This document shows, in pieces, positions 1 through 7,795 of a stretch of DNA of 64,000 nt. The notes below the pieces were generated by a model. The model had not been told where the DNA came from. It searched no databases and saw only the letters and a list, made by a program, of their open reading frames with translations. The DNA lies in NCBI GenBank assembly GCA_910574715.1, contig CAJTCH010000005.1, forward strand, positions 1-64,000. The letters are read 5' to 3'. The first letter of the stretch is position 1; each line of letters begins with the position of its first letter. The position numbers and the translations under genes are program-made. This DNA comes from Lachnospiraceae bacterium. Lineage in GTDB: Bacteria > Bacillota > Clostridia > Lachnospirales > Lachnospiraceae.

Positions 1-243
1 GCAGATCACATATTCCAGTTTCCCATCTGTCATTACCGCACACAACTTCTGCGCATCCCGGAATTTCTGTACCGGCACCGCCGCTCCATCCGCTCCGTAT
101 GGAATCGCGATCTCTGCGGGATCCCGTTCTTCTAACTGTTCCGGTGTGATCACCTGTCGTCCGCCATATATATAATAGTTAAATACGTCTGAGAATATCT
201 CTCTGTCCGATATATAATCTTTTGTAATTGTATCTGCCTTCAA
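1..243 (-). CDS. Rpn-family PD-(D/E)XK nuclease / putative transposase, N-terminal part
   Basis: The 81 codons visible read KADTITKDYISD, then FNYYIYGG, VITPEQL and IPYGADGAAVPVQKFRD. This is the N-terminal signature of the large Rpn-like (recombination-promoting nuclease, formerly 'transposase YhgA-like') family that is expanded in Lachnospiraceae. The family has a PD-(D/E)XK nuclease fold and is thought to cut DNA; the catalytic part lies beyond the left edge. I place the start at a TTG (241-243), because a GGTGAG-type ribosome binding site lies just upstream and no ATG occurs nearby. Family assignment is from remembered similarity; the biological role of these proteins is poorly known. Confidence 0.75.
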   Translation of the reverse strand, partial: MKADTITKDYISDREIFSDVFNYYIYGGRQVITPEQLEERDPAEIAIPYGADGAAVPVQKFRDAQKLCAVMTDGKLEYVIC

Positions 244-673
244 TTGACTCTCACCGCCACTTTCATTATACTAGAATCAACACCTAACTTCAACCAATCT
301 CGAGAATCAGAATTCCGCGAATATCCATATAAAAAGCGGAAAGGGACACAGAGCATTGCTCCATATCCCTTTTGTCTTACTGTACGTTCCTGTGTCCGGG
401 AAGACTGTGTGAAGTACCGCATACGACGACTTTGACCCGTTTCGTGGGCCTACGGTTTCTCAAATGTAAGGTCGAAATCAAATTAATAGTTTCCTATTTT
501 GCACCGGATGCGGTACTTCCCACAATCTTCCCAAACGGTTCTTTTGTTTTTTCCGCTAAGTCTTTTGTTTTTTTCGGACTCCCGTCCTCAGATTGCATTT
601 TTTTCAATATTCAGTTTTTAATGTACTACATTGGTTTTCTTATTTTTTTAACACTTTGGATGGATGGTCTTGA
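244..673. other. Non-coding stretch
   Basis: No convincing gene lies in these 430 bases. Short open frames exist but lack ribosome binding sites and recognisable motifs. The stretch holds a GGGACACAG/CTGTGTCC inverted pair (about 349-397) and the larger palindromic unit at 398-532. The right part (about 533-670) is T-rich. Confidence 0.6.
398..532. repeat. 135-bp imperfect palindromic element
   Basis: Arms at 398-422 and 508-532 are inverted copies matching at 23 of 25 positions (core GAAGTACCGCAT / ATGCGGTACTTC). A second nested pair (GACTTTGACC near 428 and GGTCGAAATC near 470) and a central GTGGGCCTAC palindrome allow the unit to fold into one long interrupted hairpin. It has no coding capacity. 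It could be a miniature inverted-repeat element, a REP-like unit or a structured RNA; the sequence alone does not decide. Confidence 0.6.
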
Positions 674-1150
674 TTATTCAACATAAACACCATTAGTAAA
701 AGAACTGCTCATGTCATGGTTCGCAAGATGTGTACACCGTACTCGATAGTAATAACCGCCTTCTACCTGCAAAGTTCTGGTTGATGCTGCCCGGTCTGTA
801 TTTGAATTTTCTTTCTGCCATCCAGTATACATAGACCAAGCCGTATCTTCTTTTTTAGCTCTTTCCACTGTAACTCCTATAAGAACTCTATCCACCGTAT
901 GAGCGGCAATAGTGGTTCCACCAGCATATATTTTGCCAGGTCCGAGCCTAACACACTTGGAATATCCCGTAAGAAGATCCTCTCCTCTGGTTATTTTGGT
1001 ATCATATCCTATCGACTCTTCTTCATCCGTCAAATAGGACCCATCCAATACAGGATCTTGTGACGCTGCTTGAGCATTATCTGTCAATGTAAGTAGCATG
1101 CAAATCATCAACATCAGCACACAGCATATGGATCCAATTCTCTTTATCAT
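674..1150 (-). CDS. Secreted hypothetical protein, DUF6147-like
   Basis: The 158-residue product begins with a clear signal peptide: a positive MIKR, then a hydrophobic core, with likely cleavage after AQA. The mature part contains DPVLDGSYLTDEE, DLLTGYSKCVRLGPG and GGYYYRVRCTHLANHD motifs, which I associate with small secreted clostridial proteins of the DUF6147 type. The start is supported by AGGAGGTG nine bases upstream. The function is unknown; export and two cysteines suggest a small, possibly disulfide-bonded surface or secreted protein. It looks monocistronic, with the next minus-strand gene upstream ending 113 bases away. Confidence 0.65.
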   Translation of the reverse strand: MIKRIGSICCVLMLMICMLLTLTDNAQAASQDPVLDGSYLTDEEESIGYDTKITRGEDLLTGYSKCVRLGPGKIYAGGTTIAAHTVDRVLIGVTVERAKKEDTAWSMYTGWQKENSNTDRAASTRTLQVEGGYYYRVRCTHLANHDMSSSFTNGVYVE

Positions 1151-1262
1151 AATTCACCTCCTCTTATACTAAATCCTTGCCCTCATTATATATACACATA
1201 ACTCGCCAAAAACTGACGCGGATTTAGAGAAAAAATAAATTATCGAGGCTGTAAAAAATCTT

Positions 1263-2117
1263 TTACACTACCAAATTATCTACAATTATTTCAAATTCCG
1301 CCTTACTCATTGTACCTATTAAAAAATATTCCAGCCCTTGATATTCGAAATTAGCCGAATATCGCTTTGTCAATGAATCCTTTATTTGATACCCTTTTAT
1401 CTTTATTTTACAATTACTTTTTTCTACAATATATTCTTCCACCTTTTCGTCTTCGATATCAATCCCCCATGACGTACCAGAAAAGGATGCATTAATAAAA
1501 TACCTAACATTTTCCTCTCCGTAACTATAACTCAATTCTGCTATCTGAAATTTTTTATCTATTTCTACTTCCCGAAATACCATTCCCTGAGGTCCTGCTA
1601 TAATTTTTACAGGATCTACTCCAAATACATCCTTAATTTCCTGATACGCTTCTTCCTCATCTTCATTTACTATAACCTTGTTATCTTCACTAGAATCCAC
1701 CTGTTCCACTTCTCTGCCACCAACCATCTGAGTAACCATTTGTATTATCCTCTCCGGTCCTCCCAAACTATTCACCCCAACAGCCATTGCCAACACCAAC
1801 GCTGCCGCAAGCCCGATATACATCCGAAACCGCTTTTTCTTCCGCCTCATCTTGCTCCTGGCCTCTTCTCTCGCTTCTTTCTCCATAACCCTGCGCCCAA
1901 TCTCAAGAGCTTTCTTATCCGCTTCTGACATATTCGCATACAAGTCTTCTTGCCTCATGGCTTCTATCTTCTCGCTAATCCCCGCAAATAGAGCTGCTTC
2001 CATCCCTTCTGGTACACTAAGACTATCGTCTTTCAGGATGGATACCTCTTCCTCTCTTGCGGCTCTGTCAAACTCTTCTCTTATTGCTTGTTCCAGTCGA
2101 TCCATATTTTCCTTCAT
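1263..2117 (-). CDS. Anti-sigma-factor-like membrane protein, DUF4367-type C-terminus
   Basis: The 284-residue product has a long charged, helical cytoplasmic N-terminus (about 1-97), a basic RRKKKRF stop, one membrane helix (about 100-120) and an extracytoplasmic C-terminal domain of about 160 residues. This layout, with DPVKIIAGPQGMVF and the final FLIGTMSKAEFEIIVDNL, resembles DUF4367-type proteins that accompany ECF sigma factors and act as their membrane anti-sigma partners. I start at the second ATG because GAGGA then lies six bases upstream. The nearest sigma gene is at 3606-4193 on the same strand, separated by murG in the opposite orientation, so a pairing is inference. Confidence 0.6.
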   Translation of the reverse strand: MKENMDRLEQAIREEFDRAAREEEVSILKDDSLSVPEGMEAALFAGISEKIEAMRQEDLYANMSEADKKALEIGRRVMEKEAREEARSKMRRKKKRFRMYIGLAAALVLAMAVGVNSLGGPERIIQMVTQMVGGREVEQVDSSEDNKVIVNEDEEEAYQEIKDVFGVDPVKIIAGPQGMVFREVEIDKKFQIAELSYSYGEENVRYFINASFSGTSWGIDIEDEKVEEYIVEKSNCKIKIKGYQIKDSLTKRYSANFEYQGLEYFLIGTMSKAEFEIIVDNLVV

Positions 2118-2123
2118 TCTCAT

Positions 2124-2463
2124 TCCTCATAATCAGTCATGTGGTTACCTTAATAACCGGCTGCCATATAGTGTAGCACATGGCGCCGTGTGAGTTATTG
2201 TTCACCCCTGGACCGTGCACCACGCTGCACGGTCACAGACCAGTACATTATCGGGGCAGGAATCCAGCCTCTTGCCGTAAGGCAACTTGAAATGGCCCTG
2301 ATTCGCTGCTGCCAACACCATAGGTGTGAACTGTAACCCGTATGAACTGTAACCTGAAATCTTCTTCTTTCTCTTGACCAAATCACCTGTAAACGTATAA
2401 TATAATTATAACATATATGTCAAAATATATATTCTCATACATTATCAAGATTTGGAGGTCATT
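2124..2463. other. Intergenic region with hairpin and direct repeats, possible dispersed repeat
   Basis: About 250 bases between the anti-sigma-like gene and the murG promoter hold no credible gene. They include a perfect 8-bp-stem hairpin (ACCGTGCA at 2212-2219 and TGCACGGT at 2226-2233) and two direct copies of TGAACTGTAACC (2327-2338 and 2343-2354). I have the impression that this kind of GC-rich block recurs between genes in related genomes, but that cannot be verified here. Confidence 0.4.
2374..2401 (+). promoter_or_regulatory. Promoter of murG
   Basis: TTGACC at 2374-2379 and TATAAT at 2396-2401 are spaced by 16 bases. They lie about 60 bases upstream of the murG start and fit a sigma-A type promoter. 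Confidence 0.6.
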
Positions 2464-3528
2464 ATGAAACGCATTATCCTAACTGGCGGCGGCACCGCTG
2501 GCCATGTAACACCGAATCTGGCTCTGCTTCCACGCCTCAAAGAATTACAATACGATATCCATTATATCGGCTCTTACCACGGCATTGAGAAGGAATTGAT
2601 CGAACAATTTGGTATTCCCTACCATGGTATCTCTTCCGGAAAGCTGCGCCGCTATTTCAGTGTGCAAAACTTCACTGACCCTTTCCGGGTAATCAAAGGA
2701 CTTGGAGAAGCCAAGAGACTTGTCAAGCTCCTGAATCCTGATGTGATCTTCTCCAAAGGCGGATTCGTCTCTGTCCCTGTCGTTCTTGCAGGCAAGAGCC
2801 GCCACGTGCCGACGATCATTCATGAATCAGATATGACCCCCGGTCTTGCAAACAAACTATCCATCCCTTCTGCAACCAAAGTATGCTGTAATTTCCCAGA
2901 GACTCTAAAACATCTGCCTGAAGGGAAGGCTGTATTAACAGGTTCGCCGATCCGGCAGGAATTGTTGTCCGGCGACAAATACAAAGCAAAAGAATTCCTG
3001 CATTTTACGTCCGACAAACCTGTAATCATGATCGTCGGCGGAAGTCTGGGTTCTGTAGCTGTCAACGAAGCTGTCCGCGGCATCCTTCCCGAGCTTCTGC
3101 GGTCTTTTCAGGTCGTCCATCTCTGCGGCAAAGGGAAGGTAGATCAATCTCTCAAGGACCTGGAAGGCTATGCGCAGTTTGAATATGTCAAGGAAGAACT
3201 GAAAGACCTGTTCGCACTGACAGAGCTTGTAATCTCCAGAGCCGGAGCCAATGCTATCTGCGAATTACTCGCACTCCACAAGCCAAATCTTCTGATTCCG
3301 CTATCTGCCAATGCAAGCCGCGGCGATCAGATCCTCAATGCCCGTTCTTTTGAACGGCAGGGCTACAGCGTCGTACTCGAAGAAGAAGAACTTACCAATC
3401 AGGTACTTCTGGATTCCATCATACATTTGTATGAAAACCGCAGCTCCTACATAGATGCTATGAAGAATTCTCCGCAGCAGAACTCCATTGACACGATCAT
3501 AGATCTGATCGAAGCTGCCGCAAGATAA
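2464..3528 (+). CDS. murG: UDP-N-acetylglucosamine--N-acetylmuramyl-(pentapeptide) pyrophosphoryl-undecaprenol GlcNAc transferase
   Basis: MurG adds GlcNAc from UDP-GlcNAc to lipid I, making lipid II on the inner face of the membrane. The 354-residue protein shows the family hallmarks: N-terminal GGGTAGHVTPNLAL, FSKGGFVSVPVV, the acceptor-site HESDMTPGLANK, and the C-terminal GGSLGS and SRAGANAICELLAL nucleotide-sugar motifs of GT-B family 28. Length matches the family. ATG at 2464 is preferred over the in-frame TTG at 2452 because GGAGG lies at 2454-2458. It stands alone, outside a mur/fts cluster, which is common for an additional MurG-like copy in Lachnospiraceae. Confidence 0.9.
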   Translation: MKRIILTGGGTAGHVTPNLALLPRLKELQYDIHYIGSYHGIEKELIEQFGIPYHGISSGKLRRYFSVQNFTDPFRVIKGLGEAKRLVKLLNPDVIFSKGGFVSVPVVLAGKSRHVPTIIHESDMTPGLANKLSIPSATKVCCNFPETLKHLPEGKAVLTGSPIRQELLSGDKYKAKEFLHFTSDKPVIMIVGGSLGSVAVNEAVRGILPELLRSFQVVHLCGKGKVDQSLKDLEGYAQFEYVKEELKDLFALTELVISRAGANAICELLALHKPNLLIPLSANASRGDQILNARSFERQGYSVVLEEEELTNQVLLDSIIHLYENRSSYIDAMKNSPQQNSIDTIIDLIEAAAR

Positions 3529-3576
3529 CCTAATACCCCTCCGGGGCGGGCGGACTTCCTCCGGCAAGGTATAGAA

Positions 3577-3606
3577 AACAGGTGTCGGGATAATCGGCAC
3601 CTGTTT
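3577..3606. terminator. Terminator between convergent murG and sigma genes
   Basis: AAACAGGTG and CACCTGTTT arms form a hairpin between the convergent murG and sigma-factor genes. The T-run on the plus side and the A-run on the other side allow use in either direction. It touches the last base of the sigma gene. Confidence 0.6.
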
Positions 3607-4193
3607 CATGCTTTATCTAAATGCGCATACTCTTCCGCATAATTTTCGCGCATCCATCTTCTTGCACGATACAATACAGCTTGCAGAACCTCCAGAGTCA
3701 CACCCATCTTTTCTGCGACTTCTTTCTGTGGTTTTTCCAAAACATATGTAATCGTAACGGCATCATACCATCTTGGACTCTTCGCATACAATGCTTCAAA
3801 TATTTTCTCTTTCAACTTCATGTACTGCCGCTCCTTCATCTTTCTCAAGAATATATCCTCCGGATTCTCTGCGATCTCAGCAGAGTCCGCTTCCTCTCCG
3901 CCAATGAAATCATCTACCAGATATTCCCTTTCCAAGTCTCTATTCCGATTCAACGCCATATATTTGGTTGTCAGAATCAGCCATCCTCTGGCCGCTTCCA
4001 GGTTAATATTTTCTCTGTTCACATACAGTTTCAGAAAAACAGTCTGTGAGATTTCTTCTGCTTCATGGTGATTCCCAGAGTACTTTACAGCCGTTTTGTA
4101 TACGATTTCCGCATTTGTTTTATAAATTTTATCAAAATCTGTATTCCCTCTTAGTTTCATCTCCATTTGCCTATCTTTTGTTTCCGTATCCAT
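3606..4193 (-). CDS. ECF-type RNA polymerase sigma factor
   Basis: The 195-residue protein has a sigma-70 region 2 (FDKIYKTNAEIVYKTAVKYSGNHHEAEEISQTVF in segments, with AEEISQTVFLKLY typical of region 2.2) and a C-terminal region 4 helix-turn-helix (KEVAEKMGVTLEVLQAVLYRARRWM). It would direct RNA polymerase to a small regulon, probably in answer to an envelope signal. Its start lies one base beyond the HIT gene stop, so the two are cotranscribed. No anti-sigma gene follows directly; the candidate partner is the membrane protein at 1263-2117. Confidence 0.85.
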   Translation of the reverse strand: MDTETKDRQMEMKLRGNTDFDKIYKTNAEIVYKTAVKYSGNHHEAEEISQTVFLKLYVNRENINLEAARGWLILTTKYMALNRNRDLEREYLVDDFIGGEEADSAEIAENPEDIFLRKMKERQYMKLKEKIFEALYAKSPRWYDAVTITYVLEKPQKEVAEKMGVTLEVLQAVLYRARRWMRENYAEEYAHLDKA

Positions 4194-4194
4194 T

Positions 4195-4605
4195 CTACCA
4201 TCTCATCTTAGCCAGTAATTCCTCTTTATCTTCGTCTGCTAACTCACCCATCTTCCATCCAAGTCCAACGCTATCGTCCTTATACCTCGGAATCATATGC
4301 AGGTGAAAATGAAACACTGTCTGTCCTGCAGCCTCTCCGTTATTCTGCACAATATTATAGCCGTCACAGCCAAGGATTTCCGTAAGTTTCGTGATCATCT
4401 TCTTTGCCAGAACCAGCACCTTCGCCGCCAGCTCATCATCCAGCTCATAAAGATTCGCATAATGTTCCTTGGGGATAATCAGCGCATGCCCCTTCGCCGC
4501 CGGGCTGGCATCCAGGATCACCCTGAAATCTTCATCCTCATACAATGTAGCCGTAGGAATCTCCCCATTAGCAAGTTTACAAAATATACAATTTTCATTT
4601 TTCAT
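4195..4605 (-). CDS. HIT family hydrolase
   Basis: The 136-residue protein carries the histidine triad HFHLH near residue 99 and the N-terminal CIFCKLANGEIP of the Hint/HinT branch. Such proteins hydrolyse nucleoside phosphoramidates or dinucleoside polyphosphates in the cytosol. I start at the ATG at 4603-4605, preceded by GGGAGGAAG; a longer frame upstream adds residues that do not belong to the family. It is the first gene of a two-gene unit with the ECF sigma factor. Confidence 0.88.
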   Translation of the reverse strand: MKNENCIFCKLANGEIPTATLYEDEDFRVILDASPAAKGHALIIPKEHYANLYELDDELAAKVLVLAKKMITKLTEILGCDGYNIVQNNGEAAGQTVFHFHLHMIPRYKDDSVGLGWKMGELADEDKEELLAKMRW

Positions 4606-4688
4606 CTCTCTCTTCCTCCCTGAAAAAAATAATTGATTATTTTTACCGCCAATGCTAAACTGATACATCAGAAAGGGCGGTAATTATT

Positions 4689-5471
4689 ATGTTCTCAACG
4701 ACAGACTATGACAAACTACGACTTATTATGGAAGAAAGTCCTGAGAAAAAAGAACTTCTCACAAGACTTCTGGAATCTCATCGGATGGAAGTCAGTACCA
4801 TCAGCCATGAAATCCGTAATCCACTGACACTTGTATATAGTACGCTCCAATTGATCGAAGCGCAGCATCCGGAAGTCCGCTCTATCCGTCACTGGGACTC
4901 CATGCGCCAAGATATCGAATATATGAACCAATTACTGGCAGAACTCTCTTCTTACAATAACGGGGAGAAGCTGACTCTTACAAGTTCTGACACAACCGTA
5001 TTCCTCAGAACACTCGTATTATCCTTCGCTTCTTCTCTTATGGATACCAAGATTGAATTTACCTCCAGGATCGCACCGAACCTTCCGGCGCTCCTTATAG
5101 ATTCCGTCAAGATCCGACAGACACTTCTGAATCTCCTGCGCAATGCACAGGATGCGGTCTCTTCCCGTACGGATTCACAGAATGCAGTCTCTTCCCCCAG
5201 AGACTCCTATCATCCGTCAATCCGTCTGGACGCAGAATATATGAACCATGCTGTCACTATCTCGATCACCGATAACGGTGTTGGAATCGATGCCGGAGAA
5301 CTGACAACCATCTTCGATCCCTTTGTCACTCACAAAAAAGGCGGAACCGGTCTTGGACTTGCCATTGCCAAACGGATCGTCTCGGCTCACGGCGGCTCCA
5401 TCTATGCCGAATCAACGCCCGGCGAAGGCTCTTCCTTTATGATCATTCTTCCGGTACAGCAGGACGCTTAA
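4689..5471 (+). CDS. Soluble sensor histidine kinase
   Basis: The 260-residue protein has no membrane segment. It has the phosphoacceptor H-box STISHEIRNPLT (His near residue 39), an N-box (LLNLLRNAQDAV), G1 (ITDNGVGID), F (FDPFVTHKKGG) and G2 (GTGLGLAIAKRIV) boxes of the HATPase domain. A short sensory N-terminus of about 30 residues precedes the H-box, so it resembles an orphan cytoplasmic kinase such as sporulation-type kinases; no response regulator gene is adjacent. An internal near-duplicate (NAQDAVSS..DS / QNAVSS..DS, about 158-176) is present. The 3' end overlaps the convergent rhomboid gene by 60 bases. Confidence 0.85.
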   Translation: MFSTTDYDKLRLIMEESPEKKELLTRLLESHRMEVSTISHEIRNPLTLVYSTLQLIEAQHPEVRSIRHWDSMRQDIEYMNQLLAELSSYNNGEKLTLTSSDTTVFLRTLVLSFASSLMDTKIEFTSRIAPNLPALLIDSVKIRQTLLNLLRNAQDAVSSRTDSQNAVSSPRDSYHPSIRLDAEYMNHAVTISITDNGVGIDAGELTTIFDPFVTHKKGGTGLGLAIAKRIVSAHGGSIYAESTPGEGSSFMIILPVQQDA

Positions 5472-6026
5472 CACAAATCCTGTCATCAGCCCTCCGATAT
5501 GCGCCATATTGTCTACGCCGCCGCTGGTTATTCCATAATAGAGGCTGATGACGATCATAAATACGATCCCCTTACCGGAAATATCCCTGATTCGTCCTCT
5601 GTTACGCATGACTACATATAACAATGCACCGATGATCCCAAAAATCGCGCCGGATGCACCGGCTGATACAGCGTACTCTCCAGTCCAGACATCATAAACT
5701 GCAGACAGGAGATTGCCTCCCAGACCGCTCAAGATATAGATCAGCAGAAAACGGAACTTACCGATCTCTATCTCCAGGTTCCATCCGATCACAGCCAAAG
5801 TGATCATATTATTCATCAGATGCTCAAAACCAAAGTGAAGAAACATACTGGTTAAAAAACGGTAATATTCTCCTTCCTCCTGAATCATCGGGACAAACAT
5901 TGCACCATGATCTAACAGGAACCTTCCATCCTCTGTCATCCCCTGGCTGGTAAGTAAAAAGAACACGATCACATTGGTCGCTGCCAGTATAACGGTACAG
6001 GGTGCCTCTACTCTTCTATTATTCAT
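5412..6026 (-). CDS. Rhomboid family intramembrane serine protease
   Basis: The product (about 204 residues from the chosen start) has six predicted membrane helices, the GASGAIFG motif with the catalytic serine, and NMAHIGG with the catalytic histidine, so the protease site is intact. HFGFEHLMNNM is the usual loop motif before helix 2. I chose the ATG at 6024-6026 because an extended -10 (TGGTATACT, near 6073) lies upstream and would exclude the longer 231-residue frame; no strong ribosome binding site is seen for either. Its 3' end overlaps the histidine kinase gene by 60 bases, tail to tail. Confidence 0.85.
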   Translation of the reverse strand: MNNRRVEAPCTVILAATNVIVFFLLTSQGMTEDGRFLLDHGAMFVPMIQEEGEYYRFLTSMFLHFGFEHLMNNMITLAVIGWNLEIEIGKFRFLLIYILSGLGGNLLSAVYDVWTGEYAVSAGASGAIFGIIGALLYVVMRNRGRIRDISGKGIVFMIVISLYYGITSGGVDNMAHIGGLMTGFVLSVLLYRKNDHKGRAFAGR

Positions 6027-6226
6027 GTGTGATACAGTCGCTTTCTGGTATATTTTTTTGTTTCTTTTGTCAGTATACCATATTTCCTTAGATATAGTAA
6101 CCAGCATTTGTTATATTTTACCATTCTTCTTAGATATTCACAATCTGATTCCTATAAAATTGTATCTTCTTTAACAAATTCTGTCCATAAATAGTTGCGA
6201 CTCGAAACAAAATCAAAACAAACGGC

Positions 6227-6940
6227 CTATAATTCTTCTTCTTCAATATGCAATCCATCCCAGTCTCCCCATTTCGGTTTTCTGCGTTTGCCAAGAAGAT
6301 GCTTCACCGGAGTCCAAGTCCAAAAGTTCCCTGTCTCCCGCATAACAGACCCTTCCCATTCCTGTTCTTGGTTCAGATCATATCCGCTCCCTGCTTCCAG
6401 TTCTTCCTCATCTGCCGCTTCATCTGCCTCTGCCGGCTTCTGCAGACATTCTGCCGTAAGCTTTTCCAGACTGTAGTTTTCCTCCATCGTCCTTTTATGG
6501 AGCAGGAATATCATCTCAATACCTTCCTGGTCCTGATAATCCGCCTGCTTGACAAAATACTCAGTAAGCCCATGAAACGCCTCCCACAAGTCTTGCTGCG
6601 CCGGCGGATAGTAGCAGAAGAAATACCTGTCATTCTCATAGAAGATATATTCCGGGTTGAGCAGGATGCAGTGAATATTTAACAGATAAGTTTCTACTTC
6701 CCTCACCACCATTCTCATATCCCTGAGAAACATTTTTATGTCTTGTGAGCTTATTTTACTTCTCTCATACATTGCTTTCATTGATATTTTTCCGCTGACA
6801 TCATAATCATAATAACTGCTTTCATTCATTCCTCTGCCTCCAGTCTTAAGCAGTCCTTCCAGATTATTCGCCTTCAGCATCCGCATCTGATAATCTTCTC
6901 TGTAGAATACTTTCTCCTCAATAGTGATCTTACGCTCCAA
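6227..6940 (-). CDS. DUF6382 protein of the Tad locus
   Basis: The 237-residue product resembles the DUF6382 domain (NNLEGLLKTGGRGMNE, YDVSGKISMKAMYER, EYIFYENDRYFFCYYPP), which in Lachnospiraceae is encoded at the end of Tad/Flp pilus operons, often followed by an FHA domain. No FHA domain is visible here; the C-terminus (about 165-237) is acidic and low in complexity. It starts two bases after the preceding tadE-like stop and is the last gene of the pilus operon. The role is unknown; a cytoplasmic regulatory or scaffold role is inference. Confidence 0.65.
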   Translation of the reverse strand: MERKITIEEKVFYREDYQMRMLKANNLEGLLKTGGRGMNESSYYDYDVSGKISMKAMYERSKISSQDIKMFLRDMRMVVREVETYLLNIHCILLNPEYIFYENDRYFFCYYPPAQQDLWEAFHGLTEYFVKQADYQDQEGIEMIFLLHKRTMEENYSLEKLTAECLQKPAEADEAADEEELEAGSGYDLNQEQEWEGSVMRETGNFWTWTPVKHLLGKRRKPKWGDWDGLHIEEEEL

Positions 6941-6942
6941 TC

Positions 6943-7350
6943 CTACTCCTTCTTTCCCTTCAATCTTCTCAGGTCCCTGATGGTTTTCTCCGGCTCTGTG
7001 ACCGACGCTCTCTTCATAACAGACACCCTCATATACCGCCGTGACGCATCCGCCGTCACTTCGATCTCATCTTTGCTGATTCTGACTGCTGCACGGGGTC
7101 TGGCAAATAATATGCACTTATTCCCTGTGCGTTGATGGAACAGACTTTCCAGTTCGCCTTCCTTCACACCATCTTTCTCCCGAGCCTTCACACTTCCGAC
7201 AACGGCCGTCTCATATGCCGCACCAGACAATATGTTCTTATCGTGATAATAGAAGACTGCCAGTATACAGCTCATAATCAGGAATAATATCATGGGTACA
7301 AGAAACGACATCTCTACCGTGATACTCCCCTGCAGTTCATATCTCTTCAT
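6943..7350 (-). CDS. TadE-like pseudopilin (small)
   Basis: The 135-residue product begins MKRYELQGSITVEMSFLVPM. The G-S-I-T-V-E motif followed by a hydrophobic helix is the type IVb prepilin-like N-terminus of TadE/TadF pseudopilins, cleaved by the prepilin peptidase. I start at 7350 because GAGGG/GGAGAGG precede it and the signal then sits at the N-terminus; a frame opening at 7386 would add 12 residues. It overlaps nothing essential upstream and is tightly packed between prepilin peptidase and the DUF6382 gene. Confidence 0.75.
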   Translation of the reverse strand: MKRYELQGSITVEMSFLVPMILFLIMSCILAVFYYHDKNILSGAAYETAVVGSVKAREKDGVKEGELESLFHQRTGNKCILFARPRAAVRISKDEIEVTADASRRYMRVSVMKRASVTEPEKTIRDLRRLKGKKE

Positions 7351-7372
7351 CCTCTCCACCCTCTTCCACTCC

Positions 7373-7795
7373 TTACCGCAACACACTCATCAAATACCCC
7401 GCCGACAGAAACGGGAAAAAGGGAATACTCAGCTTTCTGGACATTTTCCTCGCTGTTAATCCGGCAACGGAGAACACTGCAAGCAGGAAAAAAGCTCCCG
7501 CAAGCACCATAAGCAGTTCCCACAGCCCAAGATAGATCCCCAGGATCAGGATTGCCAGGCTGTCCCCATATCCCAGGCTCTCCCTGGTAATTCTGCTGAT
7601 CAGGAGGAACGACATACCAACTCCTATACCGCCCAGAATCAATATGATATCTCCTCTTCCGATAAAAATCTGATATCCAACCGCCAACAAGCTTCCTATA
7701 ATCAAACATTTTAACGGTATTCTTCTCTTATAAATGTCTGCCAGAGACAAGCCCGCCAGCAGACCCATGCAGACCATTCTGCTTACCGTCCACAT
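7373..7795 (-). CDS. Prepilin peptidase (A24 family, TadV/CpaA type)
   Basis: The 140-residue integral membrane protein has the two catalytic aspartate contexts of the A24 aspartyl proteases: ADIYKRRIP near residue 20 and GYGD near residue 76. About five membrane helices are predicted. It would remove the leader from Flp and the TadE-like proteins of this operon. The chosen ATG (7793-7795) overlaps the preceding gene by 13 bases and follows a GGGGG stretch; a longer frame upstream starts with residues foreign to the family. The short length is normal for the minimal Tad version without methylase domain. Confidence 0.82.
   Translation of the reverse strand: MWTVSRMVCMGLLAGLSLADIYKRRIPLKCLIIGSLLAVGYQIFIGRGDIILILGGIGVGMSFLLISRITRESLGYGDSLAILILGIYLGLWELLMVLAGAFFLLAVFSVAGLTARKMSRKLSIPFFPFLSAGYLMSVLR

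Noticed and set aside
372-686. Plus-strand open frame of 104 codons across the first palindrome
   Set aside because: It runs through both arms of a palindrome and a T-rich tract, has no ribosome binding site and no recognisable motif.
2195-2386. Minus-strand open frame of 63 codons before murG
   Set aside because: No ribosome binding site, odd composition (many Arg, Trp, Ser), and it covers hairpins and direct repeats; it looks like a non-coding repeat read by chance.
7347-7709. Long minus-strand frame overlapping the prepilin peptidase
   Set aside because: It is the shadow of the peptidase gene in another frame; the real frame has the catalytic Asp motifs.
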